Shown: positions 21,601 through 34,426 of the stretch, one piece after another
Position numbering within the stretch: the stretch's first letter is position 1
Layout: every line of letters starts with the position of its first letter
NCBI GenBank assembly: GCA_918026815.1
Contig: CAKJVC010000255.1
Span: forward strand, 1 to 64,000
Source: Chalara sp. BL73
Taxonomy: Eukaryota; Ascomycota; Leotiomycetes; Helotiales
DNA: 64,000 nt
Direction of reading: 5' to 3'
Notes under the pieces: model-generated
Told to the model about the DNA's origin: nothing
The model's input: the letters and a program-made list of their open reading frames with translations, nothing else
The model's database searches: none
Program-made: the position numbers and the translations under genes

Positions 21601-23754
21601 TGTGTTCAGTACGGTATCTTCGAGATGCAGATAAAATCGTTGTCCTTGGGAACGAAGGTCGAGTCATAGATCAGGGACAGCTTGATGAACTCAATCAACG
21701 CGATGCGTATATCAGGACCTTATTTGCCGAAGATGAATTGTATCACTTTCCTCAAGATGACTTAGCAAGTGATATGAGGGGTCAAAGGGAACAAGCGAAA
21801 AGTATAGCAGCTATTCAAGCTGAGACGGACGAGCAGAAAGATCTGCTTAGAAGCACTGGGGACTCCTCGCTCTATAGGTACTATTTCAAGTCAATTGGGC
21901 CACTTTATAGCCTGGGGATCTTCTCTCTAGGTGCTATAGCAACTTTTTGCATTGTATTCCCGGGTAATCATTCTCCATAACCTACGAATATCGGCTTTAC
22001 TAATCTAACATGGCAGATGTTTGGCTAAGGTTCTGGGTAGAAGCCGATTCTTCGCATCCTGGAGCAAAAACTGGAATGTACTTTGGCATTTATGTTACGC
22101 TTTCCATTGTTGGCTTATTCTTCATAGGTCTTGATGCCTGGTAAGGTTTGAGTTTCCCAATCGATAGTGGGAGGTCTCTAACGGGGTTTTCTAGGTTTAT
22201 GTTTGTCAAAGTAACTCCAAAATCAGCTCAACATCTGCATCTTACATTACTGAAAACTGTGATGAAGTAAGTTATTGACTCCGCTTAATGTACTCCGAAA
22301 GTCACTAAATATTGAAAGTGCGACTTTATCATTCTTTGTATCTACAGATTCGGGGGTTATCATTAATAGGTGATAGTCATTGCCCAAAATCAATATATCA
22401 TTGCGACTGACCTTTCAGCAGATTCAGTCAAGATATGTCCCTTATCGACATGTCACTACCAACAGCGTTATATACAACGGTATCAGCTTTTCTACATTGC
22501 CTCGCTGGTGGAGTCCTCATCATGGTCGGAGTGAAATATCTAGCGGCCGCCATTCCATTTGCTCTCATATTTGTATATTGCCTTCAAAAGTTCTACCTTC
22601 GTACCTCGCGTCAGCTGCGCCATCTAGATCTCGAAGCTAAATCTCCATTATACACTCATATCCTCGAAACAATCGGTGGACTGACTACAATACGAGCATA
22701 TGGGTGGGAGTATTCATTCCATGACAAGAATCTCGAGCTGCTCGATCTATCGCAGCGGCCATTTTATTTACTATACTGCATACAACGCTGGCTTCAGCTC
22801 GTACTTGATCTCTTTGTTGGAGCTCTAGCCGTCATGCTTGTGGCCATGACCACCCTTATACCTGGAACAACGAATGCAGGTGCTATTGGCGTTGCGCTGA
22901 TCTATATTTTGAGTTTCAACTCGAATCTTGCCAATCTCATCTCCTCGTGGACGTCTCTTGAAACCTCCCTTGGTGCGATCGCTAGGCTGAAATCTCTGGA
23001 CGAGGAAACTGTGGCCGAATCTCAACCGACTCAGCCCAAGACTCTGCCGGATGGATGGCCTTCTCAGGGACATGTTAAATTAAAAAATGTCGTGGCATCA
23101 TACAGCACAAACCCAGAGCCGGTTCTACGGGGTTTATCGCTAGAAATCAAGCCGGGGGAGAAGATAGCTATCTGTGGTCGAACAGGTAGCGGCAAGTCAT
23201 CACTTCTTCTGGCGATTTCCTGTCTTATTGAGCTTAATGGCGGTACGATTACTATTGATCATATAGAAACTACCGAGCTGGCGCCAAACATCATACGATC
23301 CCACATTATCACCATACCTCAACAGCCAGTAATATTCCCTGGGAGTATTCGATTTAACATGACTGCAACGTCCTTGGGTCAGCCCAGCGATGAGGAAATT
23401 ATTTCAGCTCTTAAAAAGGTAGAGATTTGGGACCACATTTCACAGAACGGTTTGGATGAAGACTTGTTCTCAACTGCGCTGTCCGAGGGCCAGAAACAAC
23501 TGTTCTGCTTAGCGAGAGCTGTGTTGAGAAAGAGGGAGAGCAAAATCTTGGTTCTGGACGAGGCCATGTCCTCCGTTGATAAACAGACTGAAGAGTTGAT
23601 GGTGCGGGTATTGGAAGAAGAATTTGCGGAGCATACGGTGATCTCCGTGGTACACAAGCTAAACACGGTGATGGGGTTTGACAGAGTAGTGGTCTTAGAT
23701 GCTGGAAGGATTGCTGAGATTGGGGAACCGGCCCACTTGCTCAAGGGAAAATAG
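18647..23754 (+). CDS. ABCC (MRP/multidrug-resistance type) ABC transporter
   Basis: Twelve exons join into one frame of 1466 residues: 18647-18847, 19009-19056, 19104-19883, 19954-20236, 20288-20521, 20581-21338, 21391-21553, 21610-21963, 22017-22140, 22195-22266, 22319-22369 and 22422-23754. The layout is an N-terminal membrane region, TMD1, NBD1, TMD2, NBD2. NBD1 has Walker A GRVGTGKS (about residue 668), signature LSGGQ (about 760) and Walker B IVIIDD, with Asp where the catalytic Glu usually sits, as is normal for ABCC. NBD2 has GRTGSGKS (about 1275), LSEGQ and ILVLDEA, so it is the hydrolysing site. Such pumps export drugs, conjugates or secondary metabolites at the plasma or vacuolar membrane. 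The first two introns (161 and 47 bp) are the least certain, chosen because they restore the family pattern before LTSILLSALQLALL. Confidence 0.9.
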
Positions 23755-24253
23755 GGGGGTTTTAACGTTTTGCATGAGACGGGTAGAGGTGTGCTCCGAA
23801 GCAATTCGTGAATGATGGGTGAAGAAGGGAGCGTTATCTGATTGTAAACTACCTGTTCATTTGAAGGTTTCATGGCAAAGATCCTATACTTCCGAACTAT
23901 TTGGAACATCTATAACTAAGTAACTAGACTCGTATGCTGTAACCAATCTTTAACATCTCCTTGACTCATACCATGATCTCATGAGCAAGGTATTCGGTAA
24001 TCAATCTTGAATGACGAAACCTCCATTGCCAACTATGACTAACCAGCTCCCTGACTAACCCTCGGATCCAGTGACCCACCACGTCCCAGCCAGAGCATGA
24101 AAGAAGATCTAGCATCCAGTGATAGTCTTTGCCCTTCCCAAACTCCCAGCAACAACAGTCTCCAAACCCCGTTTACATCAGCCACTCTATCAATCCATAT
24201 CAAGCTAACCTTTCATCTCCCTACAACCAAAACTAAAGCCAGAAGACCAAATC
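23755..24253. other. Intergenic 0.5 kb
   Basis: Nothing coding is seen. The right end is the leader of the small CxxC protein gene. Confidence 0.5.
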
Positions 24254-24634
24254 ATGCCGCCAAAAGTACACACGCTCCTAAAAAACAGCCCAAGGGTCAC
24301 CTACGAAAGCCTACACAAATGCATTGATTGCGAAAGCTCCATCTCCGAGCCGGACATCTGCCACGAATGCGCCATCAAAGACGCCGCGAAACACGGCATC
24401 GCGGCCACATGTCCAACCTGCAGACAGCGCAAGGTAGCAAGCGGACAGACGGCCTGCCAGGCGTGTCTCGACCGCCGGCCGGACGATTCCGCTGCCCGTC
24501 CGGCTGGAGAGCCGGGAAGCGGCGTCGGTGGCGTGGACGCGCGAGAGGAGGATGATGGGGTTGAAGACCGAGACAGGGATGGATATCCAGCGGGGCAGGA
24601 TAGGGAGGATGGGCGACCAGGCACTGATTCATAA
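24254..24634 (+). CDS. Small four-CxxC putative zinc-binding protein
   Basis: This 126-residue frame begins at a well-placed ATG (aaatcATGCC). Residues 20-75 hold four evenly spaced CxxC pairs (HKCIDCES, DICHECAI, ATCPTCRQ, TACQACLD), which could bind two zinc ions as paired ribbons. The rest is a low-complexity acidic, Arg/Asp/Gly-rich tail. There is no signal peptide, so it is probably nuclear or cytosolic. I do not recognise a named family. The tail composition changes sharply at about residue 80, so a missed intron or frame slip after the fourth pair is possible. It lies alone between the ABC gene and SEC1. Confidence 0.5.
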   Translation: MPPKVHTLLKNSPRVTYESLHKCIDCESSISEPDICHECAIKDAAKHGIAATCPTCRQRKVASGQTACQACLDRRPDDSAARPAGEPGSGVGGVDAREEDDGVEDRDRDGYPAGQDREDGRPGTDS

Positions 24635-25290
24635 AGCCCGCCTCCATATTCGCCGCCCCGCGCGTCTGCTCCTCGCGCGTAAAGCGGGAACATGGAGAGG
24701 AGTCGAGAATCGTGACTGCCTAGCGGGATTGTTTTTGATGCCGGCAAGAGGACAGATGTTTTCGGATGATCGAGTCGACGAAGATTATAGACGGTTTGAC
24801 GGAAAAGAAGACCCGTAAGAGGGATTTGGTTTTAAGACTCGTCCTAATTGGGTGGTCTTTGCATATTTCCTCTCCGCCAAGTCGATTTATCCTAGGAATG
24901 AAGATGTATGAACATGGTAGCCTGCTGTATTGTGATATCTGTGTAGCGATCTGATAAAGGTTGCTGCAAACGCCACAATATCAAATCAGTACGATAGTGA
25001 AGCAACCATAGCCCTAGCAAGGACACAGCTGTGGAGGGCTTTATATCATATAACATCATAGAAAAATGCGAGATTTGACCTTGGCTATGAATTCTGCTCA
25101 TCTAGCACACTGAAAAAGCGAAAATGAATTTGGCACTCGCTAGAGTTACCTGAGTTGCATCGTTCTACATTCGCAAAATGTGTATCCTAAGCTATGCTCC
25201 CAATGCCCCAACGCCATTAAATGCCTTGTGATATCGTTCCAACTCTCTTTACCTGCAATTCGTTCCTCCACAGACCAGCACGCCCAAAAC
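24635..25290. other. Intergenic 0.65 kb
   Basis: No supported gene; it holds the 3' ends of the converging CxxC gene and SEC1. Confidence 0.5.
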
Positions 25291-27666
25291 TTATTTCTTA
25301 CTCCGGTGAAACAGCCCCTTTTTCTTCTTCTTTTCCTCTTCTCCACCGTCGTATTTATTCTGTTTCTCCAACTTTGCTGGGTACGACGGAGCTGGTTGGC
25401 TAGAGCTCATGCTCATATTTGCCATGCCATTCACCAACTTAGGATCATAAGGTCTAGGTTGTCCACCAGAAGGAGCAGGATTTCCTGGCAGCCCACCACT
25501 TCGGCCTGGATTCGCTGGTAAACCAAAAGACTGTCCCGAGCCAGGAGCACGGCCAGGCGCGGGTCGTGGAGGATCATTTCGTGCAAATAGATGGTCTGGA
25601 GCTTTCTTCTTTGGCCGATCCACAGGCAGGCCTAGTGATCTTCGTGGTGCTGTCAGGTCTGCGACCTGACGTGTAAATAATGCAGGGGTAGTCAAATGGC
25701 TCGTTGCGAGGAAGATATCCCTGCCACTCGTCTTAGAAACCTCATAACATGCTCGAGACTCGGAGTATGTAGCTCCGCCGGCCATAAAAACTATGATTCG
25801 TTGCCTACTCTCGACTGTTGACATCCGATTTCGCGCCCATGTGGGCTTTGCGCTTCGTAAAGACGTTTGAGCTTGGGCCGCCAACTCCTCGGAATTATCT
25901 AAAGGAGGATTTACGTATGGAAAAGCATCCTGAGGCAGTGTGCCCCTTACAACTTCATCGAGCATTAGCTTAAGGTTGGGCTCAAAGCGTGATAACGGAT
26001 ATTCTTCATTCTCGGGTGTTGGTGCAGTCTTGCGAGGAAATAATGGTGTTGGGGGTAATCTATTTTCCTTGAGCGCTTTTGTGGTACGTGCCCCAAGAAG
26101 ATCGAGGTTGGTGATAAGTTGCTCCTGAGCCGGTGGTAATGAGGCGTGGGCAAGCAACATTCTGATATCTTCAGGTACTAACCCATCACGATACAAAACG
26201 TATAGCAGTATGAGCCGCAATCGATCCCCGTGAGTGACACCCTCATCATCTAACAACTTCACAAGCTGCTCTGCGATATTCTTGGGTTTTCGACAGTATT
26301 CATCGAGTCCTGTTGCCAAGTCTTGTTCTGTAGCTGCTACATCTGGAAGTTTGTTGCTCTCAAAAATGTTCATGCATTCCTGGGCCATAGTCAAATGAAG
26401 CGAATATGCTTCCTTCAACTCCTGAAATTGCGGTAGTCCCGCCAACATATCTTTAATGGCATTAAGACTCGTAGCATCACCTTCCTGATTCGTAAAATGT
26501 GGATTGTCCGCAATAAACTTTTGGAAATCGCCCATCAATTTATCGATTGTATCTTTCATGTGGCGATGTCGGTTGTCAACCCAGATCTTATCTTTCTCCC
26601 CAATCTCCATGTCTTTTACTTCTTCGTCTGGCTGGCCCTGATGCACAATAGTCTTGTATAGCACTTTATCGCCTTCTTTGATTGGTAACAGATCATGAGC
26701 CATGGCTTGATACGTGAATTCGTGAACTAAAGGCGCGGCGAGATCCATGGCTCGATCTGTGATGAGAAGTATACCTTGTGGCCGACTACTAGGGGGCGGG
26801 AAATGTTGGTTGAATCCAGCGTATGCATCTAACTCCTCTTGGACCATTCTCGCAAGATGTGTACATAAAACATTAGCTTCGTGAGTTGGGTTCCGTGGCT
26901 TGTAGTATCGAACTTTGGGGTATTCGCCAAGTAGGACGCATATTCCAGTGATCTTTCAATAATGTTAGTATAGAATGGGCAGAGTATAATAGGCCTGTAT
27001 ACCTTTTGGACAAGTGCTTGCAAATGATCGCGGACCAGACCATTGCATTCTTGATGGTACAATATTGGGAAACTCCAAGGATCTCTGAATGTGATAAGGT
27101 GAGATTCTCGTGGAAAGAAGTCTATTGATAGCGTCTCGAAACTGACGAGTTGTTCCCTGGCATTTCGTGAACCATCAAATCGCCGGCGCAGTAAGGGATC
27201 TAGCAGCGCTGTCCATAGCAGATGTGCCTTTTTGTATTTTCGTCGCTCAAAATCTGCCAGCAAGCAATCGACAATATGTGGTTCAGGGGACAAGAAGTAT
27301 ATGGCGTCAGTGTCCGGTTGGTTTTCCCTTTTGTCCTCTATTCTTTCGATATCTTTTGTCTTATTAGTCTAAACCCAGTTGGACACCATCTATCCAAGAC
27401 GTACTTGTAATATTCTCGTTCAGGATGTCGTCCTCTTTTACAACGCTGTCCAGAATCTTCTTCGAGTCCTCATCAACAATCAAGATCTTCCACTGAATCG
27501 CAGGTCAGCACCACATGCCAAAACAAATTGTAAACAAACATACGTCGCCTCGAGTTATCTGCCTTATGCTGTCCACAATTTCTGCGGTATTGTTAGCTCA
27601 TTGCCGCGCAACTGCCACTTCAGAAGGCTTACTGTCGCGTTGCTCCTTCATAGAACTGAGCCCCAT
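25291..27666 (-). CDS. SEC1: SEC1 (Sec1/Munc18 family exocytosis protein)
   Basis: Five exons on the minus strand (27666-27633, 27581-27544, 27492-27405, 27352-27003, 26952-25291) give 723 residues. Introns are 50-52 bp with canonical ends. SM proteins clasp the plasma-membrane syntaxin (Sso1/2) SNARE complex and drive fusion of secretory vesicles at the hyphal tip. Diagnostic segments are the N-terminal WKILIVDEDSKKILDSVVK, PHIVDCLLADFERRKYKKAH, SIDFFPRESHLITF, ILLITDRAMDLAAPLVHEFT in domain 3a, and the C-terminal RIIVFMAGGATYSESRACYE. The start codon at 27666 begins a short MGLSSMKEQRDK lead typical of the family. Fungal orthologues share the Pro/Gly-rich C-terminal extension; this one ends in a basic KKKKKGLFHRSKK tail. 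Nothing is unusual, and the gene should be essential. Confidence 0.95.
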
Positions 27667-28155
27667 CTTGAGCGCTGCGAGCTCCTGGCTCGATTATGAT
27701 TTGTCGCTCTTTGTAGGTGAGAGGCGCAAGGCTATCTAGAACAATCTGCAAATACTTGTCAAGGCACCAGACGGTCAAGGTTGGAGGTGTACGGCCGGAC
27801 AATGGTTGGCTTCAGTTCATGAGGCGTAGCGGGGTTTCACTTGCGACGACAGTGGAGCAGATCCAAGCCCGCGGCTTCTCGCTTGAACATGCCCGCCCCC
27901 TAAGCTCGTTCCCCTTTTTCATCGTTAAAAGGAGTTTGGTACACGAGACGCCGATAGTACGGCGTCCTTTCGGTGCATTTTTTAATCAGAGCTCAGGTAT
28001 TTTGAGTACTGTCTATCCCTAAATAAACTGCCGTATGTGAGAGTTGTGATTGCAGCTAGTCCAGCTCTGCGAGGAGAAACGTTAATTTCACGCGTGCTGA
28101 ATAATTGAGATCATGATTACAGCTGAAAGTAAGCATATAATATCTCAATTCTATT
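27667..28155. other. Intergenic 0.5 kb
   Basis: This is the 5' region of SEC1 and the 3' region of the next minus-strand gene upstream on the map. No coding signal is seen. Confidence 0.5.
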
Positions 28156-29428
28156 TTAGATGTGAGGAATGAAGGTCGTCCATTCGACCGTTCGATATAC
28201 TCCTACTGGGACAGACCGTAGGCTAAAGAAGCATTCCACAACCAAGTATACTCGTACAGCAAAGAACAAAACCAGCAGCATAACCACTAACAGTCTCTGC
28301 CATGAAGCATGGTTACTTGTTTCTTTCTTTCTAAAGAGATGAGATGTCGCCAAAAAGGACATAGAGACAATCATTATTCCAGAAATGATTGAGGAAACAT
28401 TCCAGATAATTCTTTCCACGTTTGACGGGAACGCTTCAGAGCTCCACATACTGGCATGAATAGCTGTGAATACCGCCGCCATCCAAAGGACAAAACTCGA
28501 CCGTGCCCAATACTTTGTTAGCCACGAGCCAGCAGGATTTTCCATCCAAGGCTCGAATGATTCAGTGACAGAATTAAAGGCGATAATTTGTGTTGGGTTG
28601 AGAGGTTTACACTCAAGGCGCATGACACACTCCACATCTTGTGGCTTCGATAGATAAAATATGTAGGTGAAAAACGCACAAACCACATACTCCGTGGTTG
28701 CAACTTCTAACACTGAGACCGGCAAGTCTGTAATGACTCGGGATAATACCTTCGAGAACCTATTAGCCATAAACCACACCTAATAAACAATGCAGTGATT
28801 GTTTCTCTTATAATGAAACATATTCTACTTATTTGAACTCACCTGAACCACCAACCATCCGCTTTGGCATATGGCGACCAGCTTCAAGAATGGATTTGAT
28901 TTGCTTTTGTCGAGTATTTCATGGTGAGATGGGATTTTGTCCATGTCAATACAATGCTGGGATAACAGCCAACAAACCTCAGGTGGCGTGAGTATCTTCT
29001 CACGCGCCAGAGTTTCGGACCAAATCTGCCAGCCATCCATAAATGCAATGTATGAATGCTCCATCCGCCAGCCTGGGTTATGCTTGACATTGTAATTGGT
29101 AAAACGCTTAACATTCAAATATCCGCTCATCGCCGAAATTGCAACACCTTCTGGAATAAGGATACCAGCTAGCGTCCACCTGTGAAGCCTTAAGCACAAA
29201 TGTTTTGTTACCGTTACCTCGGTGCGTTGGCGCTTACCGAAGTTTCCTTCGCTTTCTATGCCTTGGGAAGATAGCAGGATGAGACACCGTCCAGGTACAG
29301 ATAAAAATTGTAGACAAGCAGCTCCAAAGTATATCCATAGTACCGCGCTCATTCGGAGCCGCGTACCAGCCAATCCGAGTCTCATTCTTGCCAACACGAG
29401 CAGCCAAAGTCGGCCCAATCATAGCCAT
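28156..29428 (-). CDS. Fungal integral membrane protein of unknown function
   Basis: Three exons (29428-29238, 29188-28843, 28779-28156) give 386 residues from the ATG at 29428. It belongs to a large, uncharacterised fungal family recognised by GWYAAPNERGTMDILWSC, TIFICTWTV and a second helix block LAGILIPEGVAISAMSGYL. Further hydrophobic segments occur near the C-terminus (LWMAAVFTAIHASMW, ISGIMIVSMSFLA, LLVVMLLVLFFAVRVYLVV), giving five or six transmembrane helices. Members are often expanded in Leotiomycetes; function is unknown. A second ATG at 29492 would add a signal peptide (METYAHSLLCLGGAIFG), giving 407 residues, if the 7-C run at 29438-29444 had one base fewer. That longer form is what relatives usually have, so a one-base error or mutation is likely. 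Confidence 0.8.
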
Positions 29429-30066
29429 GCCGACGAACCCCCCCAAAAATAGCACCTCCTAAGCATAATAGAGAGTGCGCGTAGGTTTCCATTACCGTCC
29501 GGTTATATGTTTGAAGATGAGGCTGTGCTGCCGAGACATGGCACGAATTGCAGCAACGAGGCGTTTTTCCTGCCGCTGGGCTAGATGAACCAACTCTGCA
29601 ACCTTTCGGACGTGATTGCGGTGCAACATGGTTCGCCATAAGTTTGTCAAGCTGTACCTGACTAACAGCTTGGAGAGCCGCATGGCTTTTTTTGTAGGAT
29701 GTAAAATATTGGTTGTATCCTGGAGTAACTGGTCGAAGCCCACTCTCATAAAGAAAGAGAAATATGTGGGCCAGCCTTTTTGTGTTGCCAAAAACTGCTA
29801 TACAATACAAAATAAGTGTTGGTTGAGCAAATAATATAGGTTACCGCCATATTTCGGGATTGGAAAAGCCGCAGCGCACTACCATGTAATCAGAGGACAA
29901 GGAGGAGCTGAATTTCATGCGACTTGAGTGAGACACGCAGAACCGAAGCAGTCTGCAAATGAGGCATAACGCCTCTTAGGCTAGATCGCAATAAATTTTT
30001 TCGGTCGTTTCATAAGTTTGATATATCATCATCGTATCACATATCCAGTATTATTTCATCCATGCC
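29429..30066. other. Intergenic 0.6 kb
   Basis: This includes the possible true start (29492) of the membrane protein. Frames on both strands here are short and unconserved. Confidence 0.4.
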
Positions 30067-32767
30067 TTAATTCAAAGCAAGCTTTTGCATCCCGTCTTCT
30101 ACACCATTTTCCTGCTCCTTTGATCTCCGCTCTTTTATCCTCCTCAATCCTCTTGTAGCCTGGCCCTCGACATCACTCATCACCCTAGGTATCCTTGCCT
30201 CTTCGCTCGACGCTTCTCCTGAAATAGATTCCCTCAGGGTGGCCATACCAGCCGGACTACGCTCTTGCAAGCCAGGTAACATCCCCCCATCTCCATAACC
30301 AGCATCGTTGAACAGGAGATCTCCCTCAGTTCTTTCAGCGCCGAACACGGCTTCTTCTTCGTCTGAGCTATAGTAATGCTCCTCGAATGCTGCGGGAATG
30401 GCGGCTTGGGTCGCCTTGCTGCCTACAGTTTCGAAGACTGGCGGATGCCGCCAGACATACTCGGTTTTGGGGTGACCTTCTTTGGCAGTAGATTCCTTCT
30501 TAGATGACAGAAAGGGCCCAAGGATGCTTCTAGATGAACGGTCATGCGAGCGAAGTGAGCGTGAGGCCTTTATGGTTGGGTAAGAGACATTAGGATCTCT
30601 GCGTGCAAGGCTAATAGTTGGAGCTGAGGCGGCGGAGCCAGAGGACGTGGTACTTGCAGTCTCAACATCGTTACTACATATCGCACCCCTGTTTATGTGC
30701 CAGTTTTGATCGAGTTTGCCACTAACGTGGTAATTGGGCACCATCGATTCGGGTATTTCGATTAGACCTTTACCATCTTCGGAGGGAATATAATGTTTTG
30801 TTGGCAAAATCTCCGTCTCGATGACGGGCAGTAAACGATGGTACACATCATGTGTATGGGTCTCCCTCGTAATCTGTTCTTCTCTGATGTTGTGTATGGT
30901 CGGCGTGACGTGCTCGTGGACGGCGGCTAAATAACCCAAAATATTAGCCAACTCGCATCACTTCGCGGAAATGCTAAACATATTTTGCAGAGCTCGCATA
31001 GCGTGAGGAAGACTGTGGTTGATTGGGCTGGTTGGATTGAGGTTGGGGAAGAGGCCAATTTGGCGGGAACGAAGGTAAATCGAGGATGTCATGAGGTGAT
31101 ACATGAAGAGGTGATAAGTAAGGTGCTGTAGAGTTTGATGCACGAGAAACACGAGAAGCAACAGAACTGCGAGACATGGAACGAGGGTATCTACCAGGTC
31201 GAGTCTTTGTGATGACCTCTGTGTCTACAGAGTCTTTCAAATCCACTATGCCTTTGAGATTCGGTGGCCCTTTGACACCCTCTCCTTGTAAAATGTGCCG
31301 TTTGGTACTTGAAGATGTTGGTGCTACGTTGCTAGATTCAGACCGATCGTTATCGCGTGTCGAAGGAAATGCGGAATAGGTTGCAGAGTTCTCTCTTGAT
31401 TTTGTACCAGGAACAATCGTATGTTCACTTGAGACTGACGTATTGCGGCGACGTGTTTGGGTTTGAGGACTGCCGTTTGGGATGGATGCTTGAGGAAGAG
31501 GCTGTTCGATCGTTGATGATGTAGTTCGTGGACGGCCACGTTCGGTCACATTTGCGTTGGAGACAATTGCCCGCGAGGAAGCCGGCCCTCGAGGAGGGTT
31601 ATGGTATCGAATTTGAAATTCAGTATCATCGTTAGTAGAAGCTATTGTGGACGCTAGTGGTGATATGATGCGACCTCTAGGTTCGTTATTTGACGGGCGA
31701 TCAGCAGGCTTGACATGTTTCCCCAGGGCGATGTGGGAGCTAGCAGAGGCAGATTTAGGAGGGTAACTTGTTGCAACCCGGGATCCAGATCTGGGCTCGG
31801 ATGGCGAGTGAGGAGCTGATGCGGGTGGGAGACCGGATTGCCTTTGCGGTATGTCATCACTGCTGCTGCTCCCATCACTTCCTAGAACATGTCCTAACGC
31901 AGAGTCTACTCGAGAATGTGGCTCCTTTGCAGCCTCCCTGAGCGCAGCCCTCTTCCTTGGAGAATACAACTGCTTCATGTAGCTTAATTCCGGAGAGTTG
32001 AAATCGAGCCTGCTCTCCTGATCTCTCGACTCCGTCATATTACGGTCTGCCACATCTTCGCCAAATTCCCGCCTACCAGATGCTTCAGCCCGATGGTGTG
32101 AAAGCTCTTCGGTTGCATGTATCGTCGAATGTGCATCTAGGATATCGATATGAGATCGGTGCGACGCTCGAGAATCAGAGCGAGCGTGTTGTCTCGCAGG
32201 ATTAAACGACACTGGGGGAGGGGCATGTGTGTTGATGGTTCTCCCTCTATCAGTCACATCCGTCGTTGTATTCCCTCTTGTAGGCTGATATGTCTTGACC
32301 TGAGCGGAAGTGTAGACCTCCGCATCCCTTGGTAACGGTGGAGGAGACTCGGCTTTGGGGAACCACGTTGCGCGTTTGGCTTTAGGATTGCCAATTGAGT
32401 TCCGTCTTCCGAAAAAACCGGGATGCGATTTCACTGAGAACCCGGAACGTGTTCTTTCATATGTGTAGTCGGTCGTCGGCGTGGCAGATTGATATCCCCC
32501 TCCAGGTTCTCCATTATGAGGTGCGGTTTGAGGTCTTTCATTTTGCGGTCTTGCGTCACGATGTAGTGGCACAACTGGAGCAGGTGCCGCGCTGCTCACC
32601 GACTGTCTTCGAGCATGCGATCTCTGCAAATCCTCCAGCACATTAGGGCCGTTGCCTGCGACGGGGTAAGATCCTTTGATGGGTGGTTCCGCAGCTACCT
32701 GCGCTTCGTATGCCTGGGCCTTGAGGTTTCTGCTATTAGATTTTCTAAACAGGGTCCGGATCCCCAT
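30067..32767 (-). CDS. Conserved Ser/Pro-rich protein with C-terminal His-rich VHEHV module; junction out of frame
   Basis: The N-terminal exon (32767-30980, 596 codons) starts MGIRTLFRKSN, followed by a conserved SYPVAGNGPNVLEDLQRSHA segment and then some 500 disordered, Ser/Arg/Pro-rich residues. The C-terminal part (30926-30067) opens with AVHEHVTPTIHNIREEQITR and THDVYHRLLPVIETEILP, a module also present in the gene at 34427, and ends in an acidic then basic tail. A 53-bp intron (30927-30979, branch gctaat) should join them, but the two exons are one base out of phase with each other (2648 coding bases in all). A single-base error or mutation near the junction is the simplest cause. Corrected, the product would be about 882 residues. 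Members are cytosolic and conserved in ascomycetes; no function is established that I know. Confidence 0.7.
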
Positions 32768-34426
32768 CACGATGAAATGCGCGACGCAAGGGTTCTCCAA
32801 AATCAATACCCCAGCAGCAAATCTGACAGGCGATGACGCGGGAGATCTACCAGCGGACCAATGCTATTGTACAGTAATTATTAATGCTGAAGGAACCAAT
32901 TGAAACGAGGGGAAAGATCGGATGATCGTAGGAAGAGTAGTTGGTAATTAATTAGGAAAAGTGTGTAAAGAAGTGAGAATAGTGCAATGTCTGCTTAGAA
33001 GAAAGCAAGGTTACCAATGCAATGTAATGCCACCAACGCCAACTTCTCAGCGACCTGCAGCAGCAATGACCTCCGCGCTCCTCTTTTCGGTCTTGGCTTG
33101 GCAAATGCAACACTGGGCCAAGTATTGAGGCTGAATCAGCAGCCAGTGCTCATCCCCAGATTTTAGGTTTTTAGGTTTTTCCTCTCTCTTTTTCTTTTAT
33201 GTTTGCGGCCTCAGGCTGCAGTACAAGATGCTTACTTAGGTCATACTGGTTGCGGTTGCGGTAGAGCCAACTTAGCCTACCTAGGCAGATCACGGGATCT
33301 TCACATAGATTGGCTTTCAGACTACTGTAGAGGGATCGACAACATAACCTATGAACACAACCTCCAGAAGGCCTGGACTGTACCTCCGTATTGTGCTGTT
33401 GGCGGCACATCTTCGGCCGAAAGCGATGGAATGTCGTCCATCTCTGTGCCGCTTCAGCTGCAGCCAGAGCAAAAGCCTCAAGTGTTGCTTCCACTGCTAT
33501 AGCCAAGACACGGCCCAAGTTCTGAAGCACCCAGAATTCCAAATAATGCCATTCAAACAAATGCCATTATTATTATTTAAATGTGGTATAAACGTCATTG
33601 GTGTGTATCAAGCAGCGAAATCTTCGATAGCATTTACAAGTGCAGATGTAACTTCGTCCCAGGAATTCCATTAACACATCACGTAAAATCATCAGTTTTA
33701 GTATTGTCGTAATAGTATTGGTGTTTGCAAATGCGAATCACATATCTTGTTTCGTACGGATAAGGAAGTTTATGTCATCGAAACTAGCAGAATATACTTT
33801 ACTTTTACTACTGGAGTTCAATTGTCTTTCCACTCTACAGGGTTGTGCATCAATCCGCTGCTCTTGGATCAACAAAAGGTCTGGTCCATGCATAGTGTTT
33901 TTTTCTAAAGCTAATTTTTTACTAAGGAGTATTTTGAGCCGCAAGTTTAGACTTGTTATTGGCAAACCTTCACTCAGACACCCAAGAATGCTGTCTCAGA
34001 TACCTGCCTAGCGCTCATTCCACACACTAGGCCGTAGCCATTCAGCACTCATATTTTCATTACTTGCATTTGCGTTTTTTTCTGACCAATGAGATCATAA
34101 TTTCCAAGAGCGGTGTCCTCCAAGTGCCTTGATCGTAGATCGCTGTTGCAGATCTGTCCTGTGAACACCATTGTTCCCGTTTTCGTCAATTCTAGAAAGC
34201 TTTATTTCTGCTATGGCTGGTGACACTTCCATCAATATGATGGCCGGATGAGCTGCCGGGCCGTCATCAATGATGTGTTTTCGAAGAGGCACTATGCTAC
34301 CCCTCACCTCAATGCAAGTATAATAACATACGTTAATCAACATATGAGGTATTATACACTATATAACATCTCAGAGAGTTAACTTTCATAGTAGCGGTAT
34401 AACCACCCAAAACAGCTTCTATCGGA
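32768..34426. other. Divergent intergenic region 1.66 kb
   Basis: No supported gene. It separates the two divergently transcribed VHExV-module genes. A short tandem tttttaggt repeat lies near 33165-33180. Confidence 0.5.
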
